Positions 40,291-51,408 of a stretch of 64,000 bases of DNA are shown in pieces. The DNA comes from Echria macrotheca (lineage: Eukaryota > Ascomycota > Sordariomycetes > Sordariales > Schizotheciaceae): NCBI GenBank assembly GCA_030411725.1, contig MU839829.1, positions 62,001 through 126,000 on the forward strand, given 5' to 3'. Position numbers and translations under genes: made by a program. Position 1 is the first letter of the stretch, and each line of letters starts with the position of its first letter. The notes under the pieces were generated by a model that saw only the letters and a program-made list of their open reading frames with translations, searched no databases and was not told the DNA's origin.

Positions 40291-41138
40291 TAAAGTCTGT
40301 AGCTACCTGCGTTGGATATACATCAGGAAGGGACAAAGTAGCTATCCGGGTATCGGTCACGCATCTCCTGTCCCACTTCTTCATTCTCATTGAACACCAT
40401 CGCATAAACCATATTTATAAGCCTCGACGGAGGGTTGGCGTGAACCCCCCTCCCCTTTTTTTCATGAAATGGAAGTAAAGAAAGTATTCATAAGCCTTAA
40501 TCTCAAGGTTATCCCTAGATGGTGATGTGACTACGAATACGTACCTAATGTTCACCTACACGCTCGTTGATTTACTAGGGTGGAACACGTCGTAGCAAGG
40601 TGGTTATGTTCCGCAGTCATGTAAGCGGCATGTAGCTTACCACGGTCCGACGTCGCCGATGATGGTTATTCAAGGTCAATCAGTCATCACTCAACGTAAA
40701 CAAGTTCATTAAACGTGAAATCATCGATCTAACTAACTATCTGGGTAACTGAATGTCTCCTGGTGGTCATTCTATGGACCATCCACTCAGAAAGGGGGAT
40801 GGGAACGACCCGGTATGGTCGTCAACCCACGATGTTCCCCTGGACTAGAACTTGGGCCGCCTTAATCCTCTCCTCCTCTCCCTATCTGGACCAGGACCAA
40901 AATGATACTCTGCGCGATGCTTGTAAAGTACATGTGAAGAGTATTGTACTCAATATGATGTTGCGTGCTGGGGGATGTGCATTGTGCCGTCCAAAACTTC
41001 AACTCTCTGCCGTCTGCTCCATACCGTGCCTGAGTCCTAGAAAATGTGATCTAGCGTGTAAGATGTGGTGTGCTGGGGGGGATGTGCCGTCCAAAACCTC
41101 ATTCGTATGGCTTCCAAAATTTCCATGCGGCGCCTCGT
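40291..41138. other. Intergenic with a small direct repeat
   Basis: Two copies of a GTGCTGGGGG...GTGCCGTCCAAAAC block at about 40965-41003 and 41069-41098, roughly 100 bases apart, form a degraded tandem duplication just past the 3' end of the coiled-coil gene. No gene seen. Confidence 0.45.
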
Positions 41139-42178
41139 CTACAGCCGTTCGTCCATTCCACCGTCATCATCATAATAACAAGTGCGTGCCTTGGGATCGT
41201 ATACCAGCTCCCCCTCTGCATTCTGGATGAATCCCCATGTCGGCATGGGCTTGTCGACCCGGCGGAACAATAATTTCGCCCCAGACATCGGTCCATGGCT
41301 GATCGGGACCAGAACTAGGAAGTGTTTGGTAACGGGACACTGCTGAATTTCGCACCGAACCCTGTGCCACACTGTACCCCACATGTAGTGTGCCCACAAT
41401 TCATCATCCATGAATATTCGTCGTACCCAATCAAGTTCCCAGTCGTCGAAACGGAACTGGGCTCCCCGCCCTGAGAGCTCCCACGCATTCTTAGCAGCTA
41501 GTGCCGTTCCAGCGTCTGCCTCTGTGGAGAGCACGCCTACAAGATTGCGCCATGCGAGGTCTGAGCGTTTTGTCAGCCTTTCCATATCTCCCAGCCGTCT
41601 CTCCAGATCCCCAATAGATTTTGGGTACATTGTCTCCAGATCCTGGAGCCGGAACTCCATATTGTTAATGATGTCCATGTCCAGATCTCCAAGGCGTTCC
41701 TCGATATCTTCAACGGCCTGTTGGTGCTTGTTCTCCAGGTCTCCGAGCCGTTTCTCCATATTTCCAATGGCATGTTGGTGCTTGTTTTCCAGGTCTCCGA
41801 GGCGTTTCTCGATATCTCCAATGGCTTGTCGGTGCTTGTGCTCCAAATTCTGGACACGTATGTTCCCCAGATGCGTGTAAAGTCTCTCTAGTGCTCGAAT
41901 GTTCTGGCGGTTCTCGGCTTGCTCGGATGTAATGCTATCGTCATCGTCCGCGTCGGCCATGCCCGAGAGGTTGTCGGAGACATCACTGGCCGTCATCGCA
42001 CGAATCGAAGACGGGGACGAATCGCGTCCAATACGTCGTCGCTGTGCGTCAGGGGCGAGATTTCCGCCTGCCTTCCGTTTTTGACCATGCTGTGCGATTG
42101 CTTCGACGTTCGAGTTCGCGATGGGTGGACATGTTAGAGGGGGAAGGGTTCATCCATGAATTCATCTTTGGGTGCCAT
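41139..42178 (-). CDS. Coiled-coil protein with 18-residue repeats (possible N-terminal frameshift)
   Basis: The secure part is a 285-residue frame, 41996..41139. After an acidic start, residues 51-137 are built from an 18-residue repeat (LENKHQHAIGNMEKRLGD and variants, four to five copies, one shortened), predicted to form a coiled coil. A globular C-terminal part follows (FDDWELDWVRRIFMDDELWA, TKHFLVLVPISHGPMSGAKL). The same frame stays protein-like upstream to about 42137 (HGQKRKAGG, QRRRIGRDSSPSSIRA, a likely nuclear signal) but has no Met. An ATG at 42178 (MAPKDEFMDEPFPL) is offset by one base, and the shift falls at a run of five G (42139-42143). So the gene may start at 42178 with a one-base indel, real or from sequencing. 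Family not recognised. Confidence 0.6.
41586..41846 (-). repeat. 54-bp coding repeat (18-residue coiled-coil unit)
   Basis: Four to five tandem units of 54 bp, visible in DNA as recurring CTTGTTCTCCAGGTCTCCGA blocks on the + strand. High DNA identity between the middle units indicates recent duplication within the gene. Confidence 0.8.
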
Positions 42179-42954
42179 GTTGTCTCTCCGTAATCTCTAA
42201 CCCGACACTGGCGCGTCACTGGGAAACGCTTGGACTGGTTGCGCAGCGGTTGTCACGCCGCGCTGGGTAGTGTCTTGGTGTCCGTTAGCGTATATTGTTG
42301 CTTCCAAACTAGAAATAACTTACTTTGGAGCCTGTGTGGCTTTTTATATGCGTGATACGATGGGTGGTGGTTGGTGGTAGAGTAGAGGTTGTTGGGAGGA
42401 AGAGAAGTGGGAGGGAGGTAGGAAGGTGACTTCTCCTCTTTAGGCACCTAGTTTGCAGGCAGTCAGCTAGTGGCTCCTTCCCCGTTTCAAGCCTGCGGGC
42501 TTGAATGTTGCTGTACCGGTGGCTCGGCTTCTTCTTGAGCTTTGCTTGGCGTGTTGTATCTGATGCTTATAAAGGGACGGTGTTTGCTTCCAGAGCTGAA
42601 CTTACCTTTAAGGAGCGTGGCCTTTTGCGCCGCTGGTAATGGGTTTCTGTCGCTATTTTGGTTGCCGGTGCGGTCGTCGGTGCGATAGAAGCTGTTTAGA
42701 GGAAAAGAAGGGGGAGGTAGGAGGTTCTGGATTTTTCCTGTTGGTGGAGGGCAATTGAGGCTAGCAAGTGATTCCTTCCCAGTTTGGAACCTGCTCTGGC
42801 ACCTGGGTGTGTCGACGTTTGCTTGTTTCTGGCACACACGGTGCTGTATGATCTCCCAGATGTCAGCTGCTGCGGTGCCTCTTTCTTGCCATGTTTCGGC
42901 TCTCTCTTGTGGAGCTCTTCGTTCCAAAACCGTACCTCTCTGAGCCCGCCCCAG
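42179..42954 (-). other. Diverged tandem duplication and interrupted frame at retroelement insertion site
   Basis: Two related blocks of about 280 bp lie in tandem. Both have TTGCTTCCA, GAGGTTGTTGGGAGGAAGAG-like and CCTTCCC..TTT..AACCTGC segments (about 42290-42490 and 42560-42800). On the minus strand, 42950..42487 is an open frame (RGTVLERRAPQERAETWQER, AAADIWEIIQHRVCQKQANV, FPLNSFYRTDDRTGNQ). In the empty site (LTR element and one CCCAG removed) this frame runs on into 50584 and beyond without a stop for about 50 codons (KGIQKTQMDDIL). This suggests, but does not prove, that the retroelement split a coding sequence. No family recognised. Confidence 0.35.
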
Positions 42955-43150
42955 TGTCAGGCAGGCCTGGCTGGGACTGGCAGGAGCAGTCCCCACATTT
43001 ATTAGGGGAAGGAGCGTTTAGGAACAGTCGGGTATATTATTATTAGATGGCTGCGTTTCCTCCTACAACCACCATCAAAATACAACCGTTTTGCTACACT
43101 AGCTACTAAAAGCTATCTATAGCCAAACGCGTACCAGGAATATTCCTACA
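42955..43150 (+). repeat. 5' LTR, 196 bp
   Basis: Starts TGTCAGGCAGGCCTGGCTGG and ends CAGGAATATTCCTACA. Same length as the 3' LTR. Differences are nearly all C/T or G/A. Confidence 0.93.
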
Positions 43151-45316
43151 AACAAATATCTACTAACTAAATTGATCTAATCGATTAGGAATCTTTTCCA
43201 ACCAGGTATTTCTACCCAAAAATCCTTACGTAAACTTATAACAACCTTGTATTAACCCCGTAGCTTTTTAATAAAAAATATACCCTACCAAACCTACGAT
43301 ATACTAATAAATTATATTTACTAAATACGACAATTATAAAGATTCCTTACGTTTAAAAACCCTTACGTAACTAAAATCACTTCCAAAAACTAAAAAACAA
43401 TTAAGTCGGTCCTAAAACGCTCCCCAGTACCTATTAAGCTAGATTACAAAAAGCAATTTCCCAAAAATTAAACTACTAAGCCAAAATCCTTACTAGCAAT
43501 ACTTACTTTTTAATAATAGTAAGTATAAGATTTCCTTATATAAAACTCTTCTATAACTATAATTTTAAATCCTTTTACAATATAAAATAATAGTATAAAT
43601 TCCTCTTTATCTAGCTTTTTATATAGTTAATCCTCCCTTATTTAAGAAAACTCCCTTAATCTAAAACCCTTTTCCAAAGCACTTAAAAAAACTCTAAAGA
43701 CTACTTATACGTTATTATTAAATATATAGCTTAATTATCTACTAAAAAAGCTCCGCGAAAGCTAATTTAATTTAAAAATAATTAAGTAAAATTCCTTTTT
43801 AAAAAACTAATTACCGTTCCCTTTAACTTTTACTATTAAAATTATTTTTAAAAAAAACCTAACCGTTAAAACTAAAAAATTCTTATAGCTTAAAAAACCC
43901 TTATATATTAATATTAAAAAATAATTTTAATAATAAAAAGAGCTTAAACGTTCTCCCTTTATAAAAAATACTCTAATATAATCTTTTATAATAATATTTA
44001 AAAATACTTAAAGGTAAAAACTTTTAAAATAAACGTAACGTTAAATTATAAATATAGTAATAATAGTATTTACGTATTATAATTAATAAATTTAGTAATA
44101 TATGTAAGTTTTAATTAATACTATTAAATAAATAATAGATTTAAGTATTCATTTACTATAAAAATCCTTTCTTTTAATAAAAAAGCTTTAAGCTAATAAT
44201 ATAAGATACTTTAAATTTAATGTAAAGGATCTTTAAAGTTACGAAGTATTTATAAATGGTAAAATTATAAAGTATATAAATATTTATACCTTTTACGGTT
44301 AGTTAAAATATTTTATAAATACTTATATTAAGTTAAAAATGCGCAAGATTTAAATTTAATATCTTTTTAAAATAATTTTTATTTAATATAACTATATTTT
44401 TACCCTTATTAATTAAAAAATACTTAAAATAATTTCCTTTAAATTAATTTATAATAAGTTAATAAAACGTTTTAAACCTAAAGCGGCTATAGTATAAAAA
44501 AGACTTTTTATATATAAATTTTCGATAAATAATCTTATATAAGGAAAAAATATTACCATTTTTACCTAAATAATAATTAAAAACGTAAAGGCTTATAACT
44601 TTAATTTATTTAATTAAATCCTTTTTATATACGAAATTTTTAACGGTAACCTATAAATAATCTTTTTAAAGCCCTTTTTAAATATTTCTTTTAAGTAATT
44701 TTTATAAAGTATTTGCAAAAAAGAGAATATTACTTTTAAAATTATATAGAAACGTTAAGTAAAACGTTTTTCTATAATAATCGCTTTTGGCTATAAAAAA
44801 GTATTTTTATCCCTAGGACTAGCGTAAAATCGTTTATAATTACAACTTTTCTCTTTATATAGCGAATAGTAGTAATAATAGCAATTTTAATAATTAAATA
44901 CTCCTAATTATATTTTTAGCTATAAGGATTTTAATCTTAAAATCCTTAGTAAAATTTATAGTAAAGTTTTTAATAAAGAACTTTTAGCTAAAAATAATAT
45001 TAGTACGGGTAATAAAATACTTTTTATATTAAGTAATTTTATAATTAAGGCGTAAAGGCTTCTTAGTAATAAATAATCCCCAAAATTATTATTTACTTAT
45101 ATTAAATATAAAATATTTTTAGTAAAATACTTTAAAGTAACTAATAGTATTTTAAACCTTTACAAAATTATTTTTGCCTTAAAATCTTTTTTAAATTAAG
45201 ATTTTAAACTATTAGATATTTTATAAAAAAGCTATAAATAAAAAATTCACTTATAATATAATATTTTCTAAGTAAAAAATATATAATAAAAAATATATTT
45301 AAAAACCTTTACTTAA

Positions 45317-45448
45317 TGTTACGGCGCGCGCTTGCCGTAACAAGCCATATAGATCGCTGGAATCAATTGAGCTGTCAGTTCAATTGATTTGTATCCTTTT
45401 ATAGGGCATGGTCTAGTTGGCTGCAGCGATGCTGCTAGCGCCGTGACA
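45317..45448. mobile_element. Nested solo LTR, 132 bp, 5-bp duplication
   Basis: TGTTACGGCGCGC at one end and GCGCCGTGACA at the other, flanked by CTTAA on both sides (45312-45316 and 45449-45453). It has normal base composition and normal CA/TG content inside an otherwise RIP-destroyed element. TG...CA ends plus a 5-bp duplication fit a solo LTR. The start also forms a palindrome, TGTTACGGC/GCCGTAACA. Confidence 0.8.
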
Positions 45449-47066
45449 CTTAAAAACAAAAAGCTATCTACCAACGTTGCATTCTTCGCTACCACAAAAC
45501 GCTCCAAAAAATAATTTATTTGCTAAAGTTATTAAAAAGTCTTCCCTGGTAGAAATAAGCTTTATAAATACCTAAATAAAAACCCTTATTATCGCTAATA
45601 TTAAACGCTTCCTACTCGCAAAGTAAATAATTTTTTAAATAAATATTCTTTATATTAACAACTGTATAAATGTAAAAAATATTTTTAGCCCTTTACTAAA
45701 AAGTATATTGGAAAATATACGTTTTTAGTATTAAAAAAGGCTAATTTTAAGGAGAAATTAGGATAACTTTAACCTTTAAAATTATTTTTACCTTTGCGAA
45801 AATTTTTAAAGAAACTTAAAAGCACTCCCATAATTTTAATTATCTTATTATTAATAAATCCTTTTTATAATATTAATACTAATTTTAACTTTAAATTTTA
45901 AATTTATTTTAAGGTTAAAATTATTTTTAATCCTTCTTTTTTTAGGAATATAATATTTGCGTTAATATTAACTATTTAAAATTACTTATAAACCGTAAAT
46001 GGATTTTTAAGAATTATTTTAGGATTTAAATCCACAAATACGTAACCTTTTTTACGGTTTAAAATATTAATAATAAGATTTATTAATTTTATAATTATAT
46101 AATCCTTCCCCTTTACTTTTATAAAATCCACGCAAATACTTAAATAATAGTATTTGCGTAGATTTAACGAAAAGTTTCTTTAGTAGAAATTTTTACCGTA
46201 AATATATTTATTAGTATAAATATTTTAAAACCCGAAAAGGTAAATTTTTTCCTAATTAAAAAGCCCTTTTACATTTATATTACTTTTTATAATATTAAAA
46301 TACCTTTTAAAATATAAATAGGTAAAAAGACTAATATTATAATTTAAGTTAAAAATAGTTTTTAATTAGTACCCTACGCTACTAATATAATAAAAATACT
46401 TTATATAAACGTTAAATATAAGTAAGATTTTATTTTTAAGCTTTTTTCGAAAGAAGTTATGCGAAATTGTTTTAGCTTATAAGTATAATTTATTATAAAA
46501 GTACTTAAAAGAATTCTTATTAATAATTTTTTTCGTAAGTTTATTATTATTTATATAAGGTAAACTTTTAGCTACTTTATTTTAATTAATCCTAACTTTA
46601 TTGGCTTATAAATATTAAGAGAAGATTTTTATAATATAATAGCCTTTATATATTACAAATTAGAAATTTACGTAAAAAATACTCTTCTTTTTATTTTAAT
46701 AACTACTTATTATACCGGAATTAATATTTATAACGATATAAATAGGTTTAAAGTGGTGAGAGAACTTTTAAAACTCTTTAATAAATATAAAGATATTTTT
46801 ATAAATATAGCATTTATTAATATTTTTAAAAAGGAATAAATAAAAGTTAAAATAAAGCCTAACTAATGCGAGAAGATTTTTAAAAACGCATACGTTTATC
46901 CTTTTACTTTAAGATTAAAAGAAGTTATTAAGCAAACCCTAAGAAAGCTTTTAAAAGATTATAAGATTTTTTAAATATATAAATAAGTTTCTTTTATTTT
47001 TTCTATTTTTATTACTTAAAGAATTATACTTAATAGTTTTAAAAAAGGAAAAATAATTGTAAATAT

Positions 47067-47295
47067 TGATATGGGGAGTCGCATACCCTACTAAATCTAG
47101 GGTATGGCTCACGCAGTGGTTCCGGAGGAAGGAAGGTAAAAGAGTGGAATTCCGGAAAGTTGTTGTTAATTGTAAGATCTAAATCTAGGAATGGCATCGA
47201 TTGGCTAGCTATATATACACAATCGAGGTCATGTGATCAGAGGTGCACGTGCCACTTCGTGGTCACGTGACCCAGGGGAAACAATTCCCGACTCA
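47067..47295. mobile_element. Nested solo-LTR-like insertion, about 229 bp
   Basis: Begins TGATATGGGGAGTC and ends GACTCA, flanked by ATAT on both sides. The first and last bases are TG...CA. An internal TATATATA box (about 47207-47216) is typical of LTR promoters, and a CACGTGCC..GGTCACGTGACC segment is present. Composition is normal, in sharp contrast with the RIP-mutated host. Exact ends are less certain than for the 45.3-kb insertion because the flanks are simple sequence. Confidence 0.65.
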
Positions 47296-50200
47296 ATATC
47301 CATTACCTTAATAAAAATACTTTCGCTAATACTTACTTTATATAAACATAAGAAGAAATCCTTATTAAAACTATTAACGTAAAATATCTTACGGTAATAA
47401 ACGCAATTACTTTTTATTACTAATAAAAAATATATCTTAAGTTACGTTAGGTTTTTACAATTATTACTTAAAAGGGGTAATATACGTTTAATTATATAAT
47501 TATAGGTTATAAGAATTTTAATACCTACATATAAAGGTAAATAGATATTATATTTAAAAATATATAAGGAAAAGCTTATTACGATAATATTATAATAGCC
47601 TTAAAAACGTTTTTAAAATATATTAAGTATTTACGAAAAGTTTTTAAGTATTTTTAAAGATTTAATATCTTAATTAACTTTACGAAAATATTTACAAAAT
47701 ATTTAAGCGTAATTATATTAAAAAGACTTATAAATTACTTTTTTCTTATTATTATAATGGAAAAAATTATTATTATTTTATAGTTTTCCTTTCCGAAAAC
47801 ACTTATAAAGCTTAACTACTTTATTAACTTTATAATGTATCTTTACTTTAATATTAAAAACTTTACAACAATTTTTAACTTATTAAAGTGCCTTAAGTAA
47901 ATAATTTTTAAAAAGTAAGCTAAAGTTAAAAACTATATTTCCAGTAAATATAAAAACTAATCTAAGTTTATATTAGTTATTATTATATAAGAAAAATACT
48001 TTACCTTTAAAGCTATTAAAAAAGTATTTACAAGTAATATAACTTTATACTTATATAACTTTATAAAAAAGCTTTTTATCGATTTTAATATTTTAGCTTT
48101 TTAAATTAACGTAAAAGTTTATTACGTTAAGGATAAAGCTATATTAAAAATACTTTTATCTTTAGGAAATATCCTTACTTATTTCGCAAGTATAATTAAA
48201 GAAATAATCACCTTTTTGTTATAAATACTTAAAAATAATAAAACAAAATATTAGTTAATTAAAATAAAAATTCTTAGCTTTATTTAAATTTTAAAAAAGT
48301 ATTATTACTAGATTAATACTACGGAAAGCTTTTTTACTATTATTTTTATTAATTATAGTATAATTATTAACCTTTAAAGGTAAGTAAATATTATTAACTT
48401 TATAACGGTAAGTATAAAAAATAAAAAGATTATTTACGTTATAAAATACGTTAGTAAATTTAAAGTTAATATATATTATAAGTCTGGAAAAGATTATATT
48501 ATATTAAATATGCTTTTACGGTTACTTTATAACGATATAAGCCCTTTTAACTATAAAGGCAAAAGTAATTTAAAAATATTTCTAAACGATAATATCTAGC
48601 TTACGGTTATAAAAAAATCTTCTTATATAGTAGTAATTACGCTATTAAACTTAAAGTAATCTTAAGCTTTATATTAAATATATAATTAAATATATTTTTA
48701 AGGATTAATTTTCCTTTTAAATTACTTATACTTTATAAAAAGCTTTTTTATATATAAATTGGTTTAAAGTATAAGTTAAAAGCTATTTTTATCGAAATAA
48801 ATTCTAAATTTAAGAGAAAGTTCTAGTAAAGTTATTATACCGATTTATAGTAAAAAAAGGTTTTAAAAGTATTTTGTTAAAACGTTTACCTAATTTTTAA
48901 AAATTAAGTAAATTTACTATTTTTTTAATACTAAAAACTATTTTGGAAAATTATAAAAGGATTTATAGTATAGCTATACGTATTAAAAAATTATATACTT
49001 AAGATCTTTAAATTTTTTTACAAAAAGAATTACGTTAACTATTATTAACTTAACAAATATCTTGTTTACTATTATATTTTTAACGTAATAAAAAAATTTA
49101 AAAACTATTTTAAAGTTTACCTAAATTATAAAACTTTTTTTAAAGAATACTATAAATTATACGAAAATATATATAGCTTATTCTTAAACTACTTTACTTA
49201 TATTATATAATTAATATTAACTTTATAATAACTTTTCCCTATAATAAGGTAAATAAAAACGCTTTTAATATAATTATAGTTATTATAAATCGCCTTTTCA
49301 AGTAAATAATCCTTATACCTGGTAAAAGTACCTAAAGCGTTTAAAAATAAAGCGTAGCCCTTATAAACGCTTTTTTACTTTATAATTAAAATATCCCTAA
49401 AATTATTTTTTTTAAATCGCAACTTAAAATTCCTTATAGATTTATAAAAAGCTATTTAAAAAAAATTAATACAAAGCTTTTCTATTTAATAGTTTATTAT
49501 TTATAAATAAATAACTAGATTAAGAAAACGATTCAAATTATTTAGTTAATTATTAGGTATTATATTAATAATTTAAAAAATTTCCGTAAATAACTAAAAG
49601 TAATTTTATAATTTTAGTTTAAGTATAATAACGTATGCTTTTCGGTTACTAAAATTACTTTTAATAAAAAGATTTTAGGTTTTATATTAAATTATATTCC
49701 CAATATTTTTATTAATTAAAATCCCTTTTTTAATAATTATTTTAAAGTTACTATAAAATATTTTATAGTTTATAACGTAATTACTTTTATAATAATTATT
49801 ATTAAAATATATTATAATTATAAAAGGATTTTTTGCTTTTTTAATATAAAAAATTACGTATATTTACGCCTTTATAAAAAATATATTATCCTAAAAGCTT
49901 TTATTATAAAAAAGTTTAATATTTAATATATAAAATTATTTTAAATTATAAAACGTATAAAAAGATTTATTTACCGCCTAAACTTTTCTCCTTACTAGAA
50001 AAATTACAATATAGTTTTAATAAATTACCTAAAGCTAATTATCTTTAACTACTTTAAAAAAACACTCCCTAGCGCAAATTTAGTACATATAACTAATTAC
50101 AGAAAAATAATTATAAAAAAAGACAGTAAAGGCTAGCGTATAAAATATCTCATAAGTTACAAAGGGCTTAACTTAGAATTTAAAAAATAGCTTACAGCAA

Positions 50201-50382
50201 AGCAATTAAAAGTGGATTTACAAAAGCTACTACAAAACTTCCAGCAGCGCAAACGCTTAAAAAGCAAATAATTAAAAGAAAGTATTTTAAAAAAATAATT
50301 TTATCGTATAAAGAACGTTTTTCTCCTATATTTAAAATTATTCTTAGCTTACAAGGGCATAAGTATTTCTAAAGGGGGTAGC

Positions 50383-50578
50383 TATCAAGTAGGCCTAGCT
50401 GGGACTAGTAGGAGTAATCCTTACATTTGTTAGGGGAAGGAGCGTTTGGGAACGGTTGGGTATATTATTGTTAAATAGCTGCGTTTCCTCTTGCAACTAC
50501 TATTAGAATACAACCGTTTTGCCATATTAGCTACTGAGAGCTATCTGCAGCTAAGTGCGTGCCAGGAATATTCCTATA
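50383..50578 (+). repeat. 3' LTR, 196 bp
   Basis: Starts TATCAAGTAGGCCTAGCTGG and ends CAGGAATATTCCTATA; direct repeat of 42955..43150. Followed by the CCCAG target duplication. Confidence 0.93.
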
Positions 50579-50583
50579 CCCAG

Positions 50584-51408
50584 TATGTCGTCCATCTGGG
50601 TCTTCTGTATGCCCTTTCCAGCTTTGTCACTGCCATATTCTTTTGAGATGTTCGACCAGGTGGTTCGAGACCCCGTCCTTGACGGCGTGGGATGAATCCC
50701 ATTCCTGTCTGTTTCTGTTCCTCCCCACCCCCCCCCCCCGTCTCAAAGGCCAGCGGTGGTAATGACAACGTCAGAAATGATATGCGCCTGGTTGTATGTA
50801 CTTATTGACTCCAGTCTACCGTGGAGCGCCTTATGTGAGCTTCGTTCGAGTCTCAAGTCACCGTCCTAGCTCTAAAAATCTCAACCAAAACAATACATCT
50901 TCAATGACGTCTTAATGCTTGGAGCGAGGATAGATCCGGAGTCCCGGCGACACTGGGATACCCAAGGTCCCTGTATAGCGCGTGCGTAGTGTGGAACCCA
51001 GCGCCATTACCGTCTCATCCCAAAGGTCCCAAAGCTTTATCGCACCCCTCAGATTTGTTTTGCCTAGCCCAAGCGGTTGGGCCTTTTTATCCCTAATGTA
51101 CCTGAACCACGGGCAATTCGCGTTTCAGCTCAAGAAATAAACGCCTCTTCGCTCGCGCGGCTTGTCACACGACGTTAGGTAGCGTTCTTGGATTGTACCG
51201 TTCAGCCCCATGCACGGTGTCGGACCAATGCTGATGTTCTTTCGGCCCTATTATGCAGTGCCATCGGCAACCCCGTGTCTTATTTTGCCGGCCCCATAAG
51301 TAAGGTACCTACTTTACCTACCGACACCAAGGTAACAGACAAGCCGTTGCGTCCTTGGCAAAACTTTGTTCTGACTTCACTGCATCATTCGCCGACACGC
51401 CAAGCATC
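50584..51408. other. Intergenic, P450 promoter; C-homopolymer
   Basis: A run of C bases (about 50728-50739) and the 5' flank of the P450 gene. The first 150 bases may be the other half of a coding sequence split by the LTR element. No other gene. Confidence 0.4.

Larger units (their letters stand above)
42955..50578 (+). mobile_element. Complete RIP-mutated LTR retrotransposon (Ty3/gypsy, chromodomain type), 7,624 bp
   Basis: Two 196-bp LTRs in direct orientation, TG...CA ends (TA in the mutated 3' copy), and an exact 5-bp target duplication CCCAG (42950-42954 and 50579-50583). A purine tract AAAGGGGG at 50371-50378 precedes the 3' LTR, which fixes the + orientation. The interior has almost no CA/TG and is stop-riddled in every frame. 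Near 50110-50265 the + strand still reads like an integrase C-terminal chromodomain (KYLISYKGLNLEFK, then LTAKQLKVDLQKLL) broken by two TAG codons. That places it with Ty3/gypsy chromodomain elements. It is dead. Two solo-LTR-like insertions lie within. Confidence 0.92.

Noticed and set aside
43151..43170. tRNA primer binding site after the 5' LTR
   Set aside because: AACAAATATCTACTAACT does not start with the usual TGG and is probably RIP-altered; no primer tRNA can be named.
43151..50382. Attempt to place gag, protease, reverse transcriptase and RNase H
   Set aside because: Too many RIP stops to recognise motifs; only the chromodomain remnant near 50.1-50.3 kb was convincing.
50646..50672. 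Possible tRNA B-box GGTTCGAGACC
   Set aside because: No matching A-box or foldable cloverleaf upstream.
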